Assembly (NCBI RefSeq): GCF_018310535.1
Contig: NZ_CP074102.1
Location: 1,054,001 to 1,118,000 of the forward strand
Reading direction: 5' to 3'
DNA: 64,000 nucleotides
Origin: Streptomyces mirabilis
Lineage (GTDB): Bacteria > Actinomycetota > Actinomycetes > Streptomycetales > Streptomycetaceae
The notes under the pieces were generated by a model. That model saw only the letters and a list, made by a program, of their open reading frames with translations, did not search any database and was not told where the DNA came from. Numbering within the stretch: the first letter of the stretch is position 1; every line of letters starts with the position of its first letter. This document shows, piece by piece, positions 28,625-38,200 of this stretch. The position numbers and the translations under genes are program-made.

Positions 28625-30787
28625 TCAGCTGCTCCATTCCACCCGTACGGGCTCGCGGGCGGCGGCAAGGGCGCTGTCGAAGTCGGCGAGGCGTTCGGCG
28701 AGCGTGGTCGTGGCGAGTCGGGGAGGGAGGGCGGCGGAGAACTTGAGGCCGCGGACGGCGCGCGGGTCGACGGTTGGCAGGGTGAGGGAGTCGGGTAGTT
28801 CAGCGCGGGCGGACTTCCAGTCGGCGGGGGAGAGGTCCTGGCGGAGGCGGACGTGGGTGTCGGTGGGGCGCTGCACAGGGTCGGCGAGATTCCCGAGGGA
28901 AGCTGTGAGGGTGGCGTTGGCGCGGTAGCCGGCCCAGGTCCACCAGCGTGCGGCATCCGCGTCGTGCACCAGCAGGGTGCCCGCCGGGTGCACTTCGTGG
29001 GGTGCGCGGTCCATGCGGAGTTCGGCAAGGGTCGCGGTGGCGCGGCGGGTGAGGCGGACGTCGGGGTCGGTGCCGAGGAGGACGTCGCGCATGGCTCGGG
29101 TGAGGGCGTACGACAGGCCGCGGGCTTCGCTGCCCTGCCATTTCGCGATGCCGCCGTCTTCGACGGGTTCGACGAAGGCGCGGCGTCGGGCCCAGTCGAT
29201 GAAGGTGACCTGCCAGCTGCGGCCGGCCAGGAGCAGGCGGCGCGGGCCTTGGCGTTCTTCGGTGAGGACGGTGGGGTCGGTGGTGCCGATCTCGGTGCGC
29301 CCGGCGAGCACGGTGAACTCGGGGGGTGCGGTGAAGGAGGCGGTCAGTTCCATGAAGTGCCGTCGGCCGAAATGCTTCTCGGCCTCGGGGCCGACGAACA
29401 GCATGCCGCCGTCGCTGTCGAGGAAGCCGCCGTCGAGCAGGTGGGACAGGAGGGGGGCGGCGGAGCGGTCGAAGGGGGCGAGGCCGTTCCACTGTTCGGG
29501 CCACAGGCGGTCGCCGATGCGGTGTTCCTGCAGAGTGACGGCGAGGAGTTGCTGTACGACGAGGTGGCGGGGCGAGGGCGGCGGGGTCACGGGTTCGACC
29601 CAGCCGCGGGCCCACAGGGTGAGCAGGCCGGCGGCTTGGAGCAGGGTGTCGGGGCGGGTGGTCAGGAACAGGCAGTTGCGGGAGGTTCCGGTGCGGCGTC
29701 CGGTGCGGCCGATGCGCTGCAGGAAGGAGGCCACGGTGCTGGGTGAGTCGATCTGGACGACGCGGTCGAGATCGCCGACATCGATGCCGAGTTCGAGGGT
29801 GGAGGTAGAGACGATGACGCAGTCGCGGGCTTCGGCGAATGCTTGCTCGGAGCGTGCGCGTTCGTCGGTGGAGAGGGAGGCGTGGGAGAGGAACACGGTG
29901 ACGTCGCGGGCTCGCAGTGCCGCACCGAGTTCCTCCACCTGCTTGCGGGAGTCGCAGAAGATGAGCCGCTTTTCGCCCAGGTGCAGGGCGGAGATCACCT
30001 TGGCGGCGTTGGCGAGGGATCCGACATAGTCGAGCTCTACCTCCCCTGCGGGGCGCGGGAGGTCTCCGGAGCCGGCTGCAGCGGTGCCGGTGGCGGCAGG
30101 CAGGATGACGCCGGGGGCGACGACCCGGCCGCGGCGGTCGGCGGGGCTTGCGCCCTGGAGCCAGGTGAGCAGAGTGTCGGGGTTGCCGACAGTGGCGGAG
30201 AGGCCGATGCGCTGGATGCGTTGGCCGGCCAGTCGCTCCAGGCGTTCGAGCACAGCGAGCAGGTGCCAGCCACGGTCGTCCCCTGCGAAGGCGTGCACCT
30301 CGTCGACGACCACGGCGCGCACACGGCCCAGCATGTGCGTGTGGTCGGTCTTGACGCTGATGAGCATCGCTTCGAGAGACTCGGGTGTCGTGAGCAGGAA
30401 GTCAGGGGAATCGGTGCGGATGCGGCGGCGTACGGACTCAGGGGTGTCGCCGTGCCAGAGCGCGGCTCGGCGTCCCAACCACTGGGCGTAGCTGTCGACC
30501 CGGTGCACCAGGTTGTTCAGGAGCGCCTTGAGCGGGGCCAGGTAGAGCACGGAGGTACCGGTCCAGCGCTTCTCCCGCATGGCGGACAGCAGCGGGAAGG
30601 TGACAGCCTCCGTCTTCCCGCCTGCCGTCGGGGCGAGCAGGATCGCGTCCTCGCCGTCCATCAGCGGATGTACGGCAGCCTTCTGCAGGGGGCGCAGATC
30701 GGGCCACCCGAGCGTGTTGACGATGTGGTGCAGGACGACCGGGTCGAGGCGTCCCACCGGGTCGGTGCCGCGCGGCTGATCCTGCAC
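28625..30787 (-). CDS. brxHI: BREX helicase BrxHI (Lhr-like DEAD/DEAH superfamily 2)
   Basis: About 720 residues. GTG 30787 has GGAG at 8-nt spacing; GTG 30796 three codons upstream abuts the ribosome site and is less likely. Motifs: Q-motif region LRPLQKAAVHPL, Walker A APTAGGKTEA, TTPESLEAML, DEVH box VVVDEVHAFAG, GLSATVGNP, and in the second RecA lobe VSTSTLELGID and QRIGRTGRR. The C-terminal 250 residues resemble the Lhr accessory domain. In type 2 BREX it is the last gene and is taken to be an accessory helicase. All six BREX genes lie on the minus strand, and this is the downstream end, facing the IS256 element. Confidence 0.9.
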   Translation of the reverse strand: MQDQPRGTDPVGRLDPVVLHHIVNTLGWPDLRPLQKAAVHPLMDGEDAILLAPTAGGKTEAVTFPLLSAMREKRWTGTSVLYLAPLKALLNNLVHRVDSYAQWLGRRAALWHGDTPESVRRRIRTDSPDFLLTTPESLEAMLISVKTDHTHMLGRVRAVVVDEVHAFAGDDRGWHLLAVLERLERLAGQRIQRIGLSATVGNPDTLLTWLQGASPADRRGRVVAPGVILPAATGTAAAGSGDLPRPAGEVELDYVGSLANAAKVISALHLGEKRLIFCDSRKQVEELGAALRARDVTVFLSHASLSTDERARSEQAFAEARDCVIVSTSTLELGIDVGDLDRVVQIDSPSTVASFLQRIGRTGRRTGTSRNCLFLTTRPDTLLQAAGLLTLWARGWVEPVTPPPSPRHLVVQQLLAVTLQEHRIGDRLWPEQWNGLAPFDRSAAPLLSHLLDGGFLDSDGGMLFVGPEAEKHFGRRHFMELTASFTAPPEFTVLAGRTEIGTTDPTVLTEERQGPRRLLLAGRSWQVTFIDWARRRAFVEPVEDGGIAKWQGSEARGLSYALTRAMRDVLLGTDPDVRLTRRATATLAELRMDRAPHEVHPAGTLLVHDADAARWWTWAGYRANATLTASLGNLADPVQRPTDTHVRLRQDLSPADWKSARAELPDSLTLPTVDPRAVRGLKFSAALPPRLATTTLAERLADFDSALAAAREPVRVEWSS

Positions 30788-30841
30788 GTCTGTCACTCCT
30801 GCACTGGTCCATCAGAGTTCGGGACTTCGAGAAATAGGTCT

Positions 30842-32194
30842 TCAGAGCTCGAGGTCGAGGTCATCCGCCGAGGCCGCCGGCGCGGGAGCGGCGAAGTTCC
30901 GTTCAGTGGCCGTGAGGTCGCCGCTTCCCACCGTCAGCTTGTAGTGCGTGCGCGGGTCGAAGTCGGAGAACTGGTCGATCCGGTCGAGCACATCTCCGAC
31001 CAGCTTCTTCAGGTACAGCCGTGGTGCTACTCCGACCTTTCCACCGAGGGCCCCGCCCACGGCCCGTGCCAGGTCGGTGAGGTAGGCGTCGTCGGCGAGC
31101 TGCTTGATCCGGTCGGGAGACTGGGAGCCTTCGGCGAAGAGGTCACGGATGGTGGCACCCAGGCCGGTCAGTGACTCCTCGGTGAATCCGGGCAATCGGA
31201 TTTGGACGGCCCGAGGGTTGTCGAAGCGGGGGTCCGTGGTGAAGTCGGTGGCGAGGCGCTGGGCGAGCGGTGCGAGTCGCTGTACGCCCTGCTGTCCGTC
31301 GTAGAAGGCGGGCGTGCCGGTGATGACGAGGTACAGGCCGGGGAAGCGGCCGGAGTGGACCTCGTCGATGAGCTGCCGCAGTGCGTTGAGTGCCTTGTCG
31401 CGGGCGTCGGAGCGGACCCGTTGCAGGGTCTCTACTTCGTCCAGGACGAGGACGAGTCCGGCGTGTCCAGCGTCCCGGAGCACGGTGAGCAGGCCCTGCA
31501 GGAAGCCGAAGGCACCGAAGTGGTCCAGCTCCCCGCGGACTCCTGCGCTGCGTCGGGCGGCTGCGGCGACGTGTGGCTGGCCGCCGAGCCAGGCCATGAC
31601 CGCGGCGGCGGTGGCCTCGTCTCCGGCGTCCAGGGACTGTTTGTATCCGCGCAGGGCGGTGGCGAACGCGGGGGCGTGCCGGGATACCTCGGCAAGGCGG
31701 GCGGTGAGCAGCTTCTCCACGGCCTGCGGCAGCTCGTTCTCGCTCGCGCCGTCGGCGAGTGCGTCCTCCTCCAGTGCATAGAACCAGGCGTCGACGACCG
31801 GCCGCAGGGCGCTGGGCGGGAAGCTCGCGGTGGTCAGGCGTTCGGTGAGTCGCCGGTAGACGGTCTCCAGCTTGTGCAGGGGGGTCTCGGTCTCCGACAC
31901 CTGTATTTCGGCTACGGCGAAGGTGCGTCGTTTGGCGCGTTCTCCGAGCCAGCGGGTGAAGAAGGTCTTGCCGGATCCGTACTCGCCGCGCACGGCCTTG
32001 AACACCGAGCCGCCGCCGGCGACGGTGTCCAGTTCCTCGTCAACTGCCCGCTCGAAGCGGCCGAGGCCGGTGGCGAGCAGGTCGAGGCCGCTCTCGGGGA
32101 CGGCGCCGCGCCGCAGCGCGTCCACCACGGCGCGCCGTCGCACGGCCCCGACCGGGGTGGCGGCCCCGGATGCTGAAGATCCAAACGCATTCAC
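30842..32194 (-). CDS. brxD: BREX ATP-binding protein BrxD (DUF2791)
   Basis: 450 residues. P-loop VRGEYGSGKTFFTRWLGE near residue 70, Walker B LVLVLDEVETLQRVR near residue 255, and a sensor-like YLVITGTPAFYDG strand. This is the DUF2791 AAA+-like family characteristic of type 2 BREX. A 121-bp gap with a strong hairpin separates it from pglZ, so it may have its own promoter or be expressed at a lower level than the upstream genes. The gap to brxHI is 46-54 bp. Confidence 0.9.
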   Translation of the reverse strand: MNAFGSSASGAATPVGAVRRRAVVDALRRGAVPESGLDLLATGLGRFERAVDEELDTVAGGGSVFKAVRGEYGSGKTFFTRWLGERAKRRTFAVAEIQVSETETPLHKLETVYRRLTERLTTASFPPSALRPVVDAWFYALEEDALADGASENELPQAVEKLLTARLAEVSRHAPAFATALRGYKQSLDAGDEATAAAVMAWLGGQPHVAAAARRSAGVRGELDHFGAFGFLQGLLTVLRDAGHAGLVLVLDEVETLQRVRSDARDKALNALRQLIDEVHSGRFPGLYLVITGTPAFYDGQQGVQRLAPLAQRLATDFTTDPRFDNPRAVQIRLPGFTEESLTGLGATIRDLFAEGSQSPDRIKQLADDAYLTDLARAVGGALGGKVGVAPRLYLKKLVGDVLDRIDQFSDFDPRTHYKLTVGSGDLTATERNFAAPAPAASADDLDLEL

Positions 32195-32266
32195 CCGAAC
32201 AGTCTCCCATCCGGCCGCTCACCCGGCCGAACACCGATGCGGACGCCCGGCCGCCGATACGCGGAC

Positions 32267-32294
32267 CGGGCGGGCCGGGAAACCGGCCCGCCCG
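32267..32294 (-). terminator. GAAA-loop hairpin between pglZ and brxD
   Basis: A perfect 12-bp G/C-only stem (CGGGCGGGCCGG with CCGGCCCGCCCG) closed by a 4-nt loop (GAAA on the plus strand), 22 bp past the pglZ stop. It should terminate or attenuate minus-strand transcription inside the BREX locus. Confidence 0.75.
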
Positions 32295-32315
32295 TCGCAA
32301 CTGCAGTACGCCGGT

Positions 32316-35234
32316 TCACAGCCCGAACTGCTCGATCAGCTGCGCGCGATGCAGGCGCAGGGTTCGATTGTCGGGGAGGATCTCCAGGATCTGAGCCCCG
32401 TCGTAGTTGAGAACCTGGGCCAGGGTCGCAGCGAAGCCGGGGGCACGGGTGGCGGGCTGGCCCGCTCTTTCGGCAAGAGCGGTCATCGGCAGGGTGCCGG
32501 CCTCGACGAGCACGGCCAGCGCCTTCGGGAGGACGGTCTTATCGCGTGGCTTACGGGCGAGCAGGTCCAGCTGTGCCTGATACAGCTCGGTGGCCATGAG
32601 GCGCTCGACCAGGGCGACAGCAGGGTCTTCGGACTCGTCGGAGGAGGATGTGGTCTCAGGCTCGGCCGCGGAGTCGGCGGGTTCCTGTGGTGCGGGGGTC
32701 GCCACCTCGTCCTCGCCGAACAAACTGATAGCGCCCTCGGGCACGGGCGGGGCGGCCTTCCTGCTCTGCTTGCGGCGCGGGCTCGCCACGGAGGCGTCGG
32801 GCACGGCACCAGCGTCAGCTTCGTTCTTGGCGCCGGGCTCGACTGCGGCACCGCCCTCGGCGTCCTCCGTCCACCAGGAGGGTGTCGGGTCGCCCAGCTC
32901 CCGCCATCCGGTCGGCGGCTCGGCGCCGAAGGGCAGCAGGGCGAGCAGTGGAATGGTGAACTCGGCGAGGGTCGCCCCGCCGTGGTAGCCCGCCTTGAGC
33001 GCGGTGTACCGCGTGTCGTGGTCTCGCAGCGCGACGATCCGCGATCCGGGCTCCGGCCAGACCACCCGTGGTCCGGACAGCTCGATCTCGGCCGGTGTGA
33101 CGGGCCCGCCGGGGGTGCGGTGACGGGCCGACCCTATGGTGCTGCCGGCCGCGTCGATCTTGTTGCCGCGCCGCTCGATCACATGGCCGTGGTCGGAGGT
33201 GAGGAGCACGGTCATGCCGTTCGCGCGAGCGGCCCGCAGCAGCGGGTCCAGGCCGGCGATCTCCTTGGTCTGCCATGCGCCGTCGCCGAGTTTTTGCTCC
33301 TTGGCGAGGCGGTCGTCGACGGTGTTGAGGACGACCGCGACATGGGTGCGTTCGTCGGCGAGTGCTTCGGTGAGGGCGGTGGAGAAGGGCGAGCCGGTGT
33401 CGGGGCCGCGCAGGTCGTCCTTGTGGAAGACGGCCGCCGGGGCTCCGTTCCAGCAGGGGTGCTGGGGGAAGAGCCGTTTCTCGTCGCTCTGGTCGCCCTT
33501 CATCAGGGTGCCCGCGAACAACGAGGTGCGGGATACGGCGGTGAGCGTGGGCAGCGCGGCGGCCACGGCACGCCGGACGGGCGCTCCGGTCGCGTCGGGC
33601 AGCGGGTCGAACTCCGCCCACTGTCCGCGCAGTTCTGCGCCGAGCTCGGCTGCTATCGCCGCGCTCATCCCGTCGATGAGGAGGAGCAGGACCCGTCGGC
33701 CGGTGCAGGCCACGACGGGTGCGACGACGCGGTTCAGGAAGCTCTCCACGGTGAGCATGGCGCCGGGGGCGGTGCCGTCCGCGGTCCACACCGCGAGCCG
33801 CTCGGAGAATGCGCGGTCCAGCTCGCGGCGCTTGTCCCGCGCTTGGGCGCCGATCCGGCTGTACGCGTCGGCGAGTACGTCGTCCGAGTCGCCGCCGGCT
33901 TCCAGGTGTTCCAAGGCCCGGTCCACCCAGCCGAGTTCGCGGATCTGGCGGGCGGTGCCGTCGGCCACCGAGGCGACGTCGGCCCCTGGCTGGCCGGCGA
34001 GCCACTGCCGCAGCCGCGCCGCCATCCGTACTCGCTCGATACGGGCCGTGGTGGCGCCGTCGGCGGCCAGGGCGTGGTCGGCTAGCGCGGTGACGGCGGC
34101 CGTGACCGTCTCGGTGCCGCCGTCGGTGAAGGCGCGGCCCGCGGCTGTGAACCGGGCGTCGAGTCCGGCCGGGAGCAGCGGGCTGGCAGCGGCGGCGGCC
34201 TGCGCCCCGAACTGGGCGACGAGCTGTGCGGCCCGGGTCAGGACCGGGTCGGCGAGCCGGTGCTCGCCCCGGTCGACTAGACCGCGGACGTACGCCTCGC
34301 CGCTGTGTCCGAAGGAAGCCAGGAGTCTGTCGAGTTCCTCGCCCTGGGCGGGTGGCTGTTCGCCGAGCCACCGCTCGGCTCGCCCCCGCGCCCGGTACAG
34401 GTCGTGGTCGGCCTCCGCGTGCCCCCATAGGGCGGCGCAGACGACCGCGTACGCGGCTGCGTCCGCTCCGTGCTCGGCGTCCACCAGGGCGGTGATGATC
34501 TTGCCGGTGGATCCGCCCTGTTCGGGTTCGGCGAGGAAGCGGGCCAGGCCGGCCCGTTCTGGTCCGCGGAGGTCGCGCAGAAGGTCGGGGCCGCCAGGGG
34601 TGAGGGTCCACCGGAACAGCGCAACGGGGTCGATGCGGTCTCCGTCGTCATGTGCGGCTGGCCCCCCAAGCGCGTCCGTGTCGTGGCGGCCGAGCCTGAG
34701 CCGGCGCCTGGCCAGCCGGGTGAGGGCTTCGTCGCGGGAGAGTACTCCCTTGCCCAGCGAAGGCCAGCCGCGGGTGGCCGCCGCATCGAGGAGCGCTTCG
34801 GCCGCCCAAGTCTCGCCGCGCAGCCGCCCGTCGAGACCGCGCGCGTCGAACGCCTCCTGCACGACCTCCCAGTTGTCGACGGACCGGATCCTTCCGCCGT
34901 AGACGCGGGCGAGCAGCCCAGGGTCGAGGTCGGTGTCCTCGCGGTCGGTGAGGACGACCAGGACCTTGGGGTCGGGGGCAGTCGCCGCGTCGAGGTGGCC
35001 CAGGATCTGCTCGTGGACGGCGAGCACCGAGGGCGCGACGGCCACCCGCGCCCGCAGCCCGCCCGCCGTCTGCTGCACGGCGGGTCCGTCCCAGGCGGGA
35101 TCAGCCCGCAGCAGCAGGACTCGGACCGTGCCGTCGCCGAGCCGGCTGCGGGCAGCGAGGTACTGGCGAACAGTTCCCGCGGGCAGCCGGGCGGGACCGG
35201 CGGTCGTGGGTGCCGTCGTGACGGTGTCGGACAT
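32316..35234 (-). CDS. pglZ: BREX alkaline-phosphatase-superfamily protein PglZ
   Basis: About 972 residues. The ATG at 35234 overlaps the pglY stop (ATGA); the longer upstream frame is antisense noise inside pglY. The phosphatase-superfamily core is visible: VLLLLIDGMSAAIAAELG with the metal-binding Asp near residue 520, and TVLLTSDHGHVIERRGNK near 670. An N-terminal region (VRVLLLRADPAWDG) and an acidic low-complexity stretch near residues 840-870 flank it. PglZ is a core BREX protein working with the methyltransferase and PglY to modify host DNA and block phage replication; in Streptomyces coelicolor it is toxic without its partner. Confidence 0.93.
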   Translation of the reverse strand: MSDTVTTAPTTAGPARLPAGTVRQYLAARSRLGDGTVRVLLLRADPAWDGPAVQQTAGGLRARVAVAPSVLAVHEQILGHLDAATAPDPKVLVVLTDREDTDLDPGLLARVYGGRIRSVDNWEVVQEAFDARGLDGRLRGETWAAEALLDAAATRGWPSLGKGVLSRDEALTRLARRRLRLGRHDTDALGGPAAHDDGDRIDPVALFRWTLTPGGPDLLRDLRGPERAGLARFLAEPEQGGSTGKIITALVDAEHGADAAAYAVVCAALWGHAEADHDLYRARGRAERWLGEQPPAQGEELDRLLASFGHSGEAYVRGLVDRGEHRLADPVLTRAAQLVAQFGAQAAAAASPLLPAGLDARFTAAGRAFTDGGTETVTAAVTALADHALAADGATTARIERVRMAARLRQWLAGQPGADVASVADGTARQIRELGWVDRALEHLEAGGDSDDVLADAYSRIGAQARDKRRELDRAFSERLAVWTADGTAPGAMLTVESFLNRVVAPVVACTGRRVLLLLIDGMSAAIAAELGAELRGQWAEFDPLPDATGAPVRRAVAAALPTLTAVSRTSLFAGTLMKGDQSDEKRLFPQHPCWNGAPAAVFHKDDLRGPDTGSPFSTALTEALADERTHVAVVLNTVDDRLAKEQKLGDGAWQTKEIAGLDPLLRAARANGMTVLLTSDHGHVIERRGNKIDAAGSTIGSARHRTPGGPVTPAEIELSGPRVVWPEPGSRIVALRDHDTRYTALKAGYHGGATLAEFTIPLLALLPFGAEPPTGWRELGDPTPSWWTEDAEGGAAVEPGAKNEADAGAVPDASVASPRRKQSRKAAPPVPEGAISLFGEDEVATPAPQEPADSAAEPETTSSSDESEDPAVALVERLMATELYQAQLDLLARKPRDKTVLPKALAVLVEAGTLPMTALAERAGQPATRAPGFAATLAQVLNYDGAQILEILPDNRTLRLHRAQLIEQFGL

Positions 35235-38200
35235 CAGTCGACGACCTTCCAGACGACCTCGACGATGGCGTTGGGGTTCTCGGCCGCGAGCGCCGCGATC
35301 TCCGCCTGCAGCTCGGCGGCGGCCCGTGCGGCGGTAGTCCGCCCACCGCCGGAGCGGGCCACGGACCGCGACGGTGTGCGGGGCCCCGGCTGGGCCACCG
35401 GCTCCGGCAGCACCTGCGGGTGGGCGGAGCCACCGTTCAGGTCCACACTGTCGGAACTCGGCATCGGGGTAGCGGGCGGTTGGGGACGCTCGGCTGTGCC
35501 CTGCCGAGACCTCAGCAGGGACAGCACTTCCCGGCCGCCGGCATGCAGCACTCCAGGCAGATCGGGATAGTCCCCCGGATCGCCGGCGGCGGCATCCCGC
35601 ACCCGCTCCAGGACGGCCGCGCCGTCCACACCGAGGGTGTCGGCCAGGCCCAACTGGTCCCAGCTCGTGTTCTGCAGCGCGGCGGCGACCTTCCCGGCGC
35701 TCTTGAGGGACATCCCGTACCGGTGTGCGGTGAAGTCGCCGAGGTCGAAGCATGCGAGCCGGTCAACGACGGTCTTGGCCTCGACGCTGGTTTCCGTCAC
35801 CGACTTCACCAGCTCCTGCGCCCGCCTGGCGAGGACGAGGCGGGGCGAGTCGTCGTCGAGGCGGAGGAAGGCGCGGTGCTTCTCCAGTTCCCCGACGAGC
35901 CGCCCGGCGTCCTGGGCGAGCGCTGCGGCCGCCTGCTTGATCTGTCCGGCGAACTGGTTGACGATCCGCCCGCGCCGCAGTTGCGGCGCCCGGTCCCCGA
36001 GGATGGTCTCGTACCGCTTGCGCGCCTTTGTCCAGTCTTCCTCACTGGGCAGAGGCTGCTCGCGCAGGGCGTAGTCCCGCTTCAGTTCGTGCGGTGCGGG
36101 CGCGGGTTCGACGGGGACGCCGCCGCGCACCCACACCCGGTCGGTTGTCTCCGCGTAGGCGGCGGCGAGCAGTCGGCGCAGCGGCTCGGGCAGTCCGCGC
36201 GGTTCGGGAAGGTCGCTCCAGTCGGAGAGTTTGACCAGGGTCGGTTCTGCGGTGCCGTCCCGCCGGGCCTGGCTGGTGAAGTGGTCGGGCCAGGTGGTGG
36301 ACTGCCGGTAGTACGCCTCCCGCATGGCGCCGAGGCCGAGGCCGCCCGCGATCCGCGCCATGGTCCCGCGGTCCTTGCCGTCGACCTCGACCTGTCCGTC
36401 GCGGTCTTCGGCGGCCTTGCGTACGTACTCGAAGACGGTCCTGATCTCGGCGGGCTTCACGGGCTTGCCGGTGCCGTCGGGGTCCAGGTCGGGGTGGGCG
36501 GGGTACTGGTGGGCGAGCAGCTTGCCGGCCAGGTCGCGGGCGGCGGCGTCCAGCGGCGCGCCGAGCGGAAGCCGAAGCTCGGGCACGTCTTGCTGGGCGA
36601 CCAGGTGGGTGTCGAAGCCGAGGTCGACGACCCCTTCCTGCTTCTGTGCGAGCCCGTACGCCTGCCGCAGCCCCTGGGTGACGCGCTCGGTGAGGATGTC
36701 ACGCTGCGACTGCAGCATGCTCTTGGCGCGCGCCTTGTCGTCGGCGTTGAGGCTGCGTGCGAAGTCGGAGTCGAAGCGGGCCTCGTCAGCGAGGGCCTTG
36801 TCGATGACGACGAGACGCTCGAAGTCACTGCGGGAGGCGTCGGTCAGGTGGGTGGGTAGCCAGGCCAGAGTGCGCGAGTCGCCGCCCGGCTTCTCCCGCA
36901 GGGAACGCAGCCGCTGCAGGTCGTCCATCGGACCGAACTCGCCCTCGTCGTACGGGAAATCGACGACGAGTCGCCAGGCGGCGTCCTGGCTGGGCCGCAA
37001 GGTCGCCTCGGACAGCGAGTCGACGTCGGCGACGTTGCCGAAGACCACCTCGACCTGCCGTTCGGTGCCCTTCCACACCAGGTCGAGCACGTCGTACGCG
37101 TCGAAGCCGCCGGGCCCGTCACCGACGCCGAGCGCGTCCTTGAGCAGGCTGCGCATCTTGGCACGCCGGTTGCCCAGGTTGTTGTGGACCTGGGCGTTGG
37201 CGAGGACAGCGTCCAGGTCGACGCCGGTGAGCTCCAGACGGACCACCGCACCTGGCCCGGTACCGATGACCTTGATCTCCGGGAAGGTCGCCGCCCACTC
37301 CTTCGCCTTCTGCTCGAGACGGCCGACTTCGGTGCCCGCGATGCGGGTGGTGATGGAACCGTGGTTGAGGGCGTGCAGCCGCGCCAGGGTGAGGTCGGCG
37401 AGCGCGGGCACGCTGGGCGCGAGTGCGGAGAGCAGCACGGTCTGCAGGAGTCGACTGTCGCCGGTGAAGTCGCGGCAGCGGGCGGCGAGCTGCGGGTCGC
37501 CGAGGGCATCAGGACGGCGTCGGTACGCTTCGGCCTGGTCCTCGGTGACCTGGTTGGTCTTCAGCAGGTACGGGCGGAGCTTGTCCCGGTACAGCTTGTC
37601 GGCGGCCTCGAAGTGGACGCTGGTCTCCCCGCTGAACGCCTTGTCGCCGCCGCCCGCGATCGCCGGATACAGATCGCCGAGCGGCACAAGCTGCCCGAGC
37701 CGCCAGTCGTCGCGGTGGTCGACGAGCAGCTGACTCATCAGCTTCAGGCCGGTGCGGGAGCGCTGCAGCGCGCCGGAGATGTGCACCAGGGTGTCCATGA
37801 ACGCCGGCGGGAACGGGTACGTCCGCCGGAAGGCGTCCTCATCTGCGCCGGTCGTGGACTTGTCGTGACCAAGCAGGGTGTCCCACACATCCGGGCCGAG
37901 CTTCTTGGCCTCAGCGAACGCCGCCTCCACCTTCGCCTCGGCCTCGGGGGTAGCGGGCTTGAGTAGACGGGCCTGCGCGATCTGCGGGAGGTTGCGGTCC
38001 TCCAGAACGATCTTGTCGAATCGCCCGCCGCTGAGCTTCAGACTGTCCTGCACGGCAGCCTCGGCGGCCCCCGACATCTCTTCGCCGACCAGTTCGCGCA
38101 GGTCACGCTGGCGGGCGATGAACGACACCACCGGGATGGCGCGCCGCTCGTCACCGCCCTCCACGAAGTTAGTGATCTTGTCGGCTTCGCGTGAGACGAA

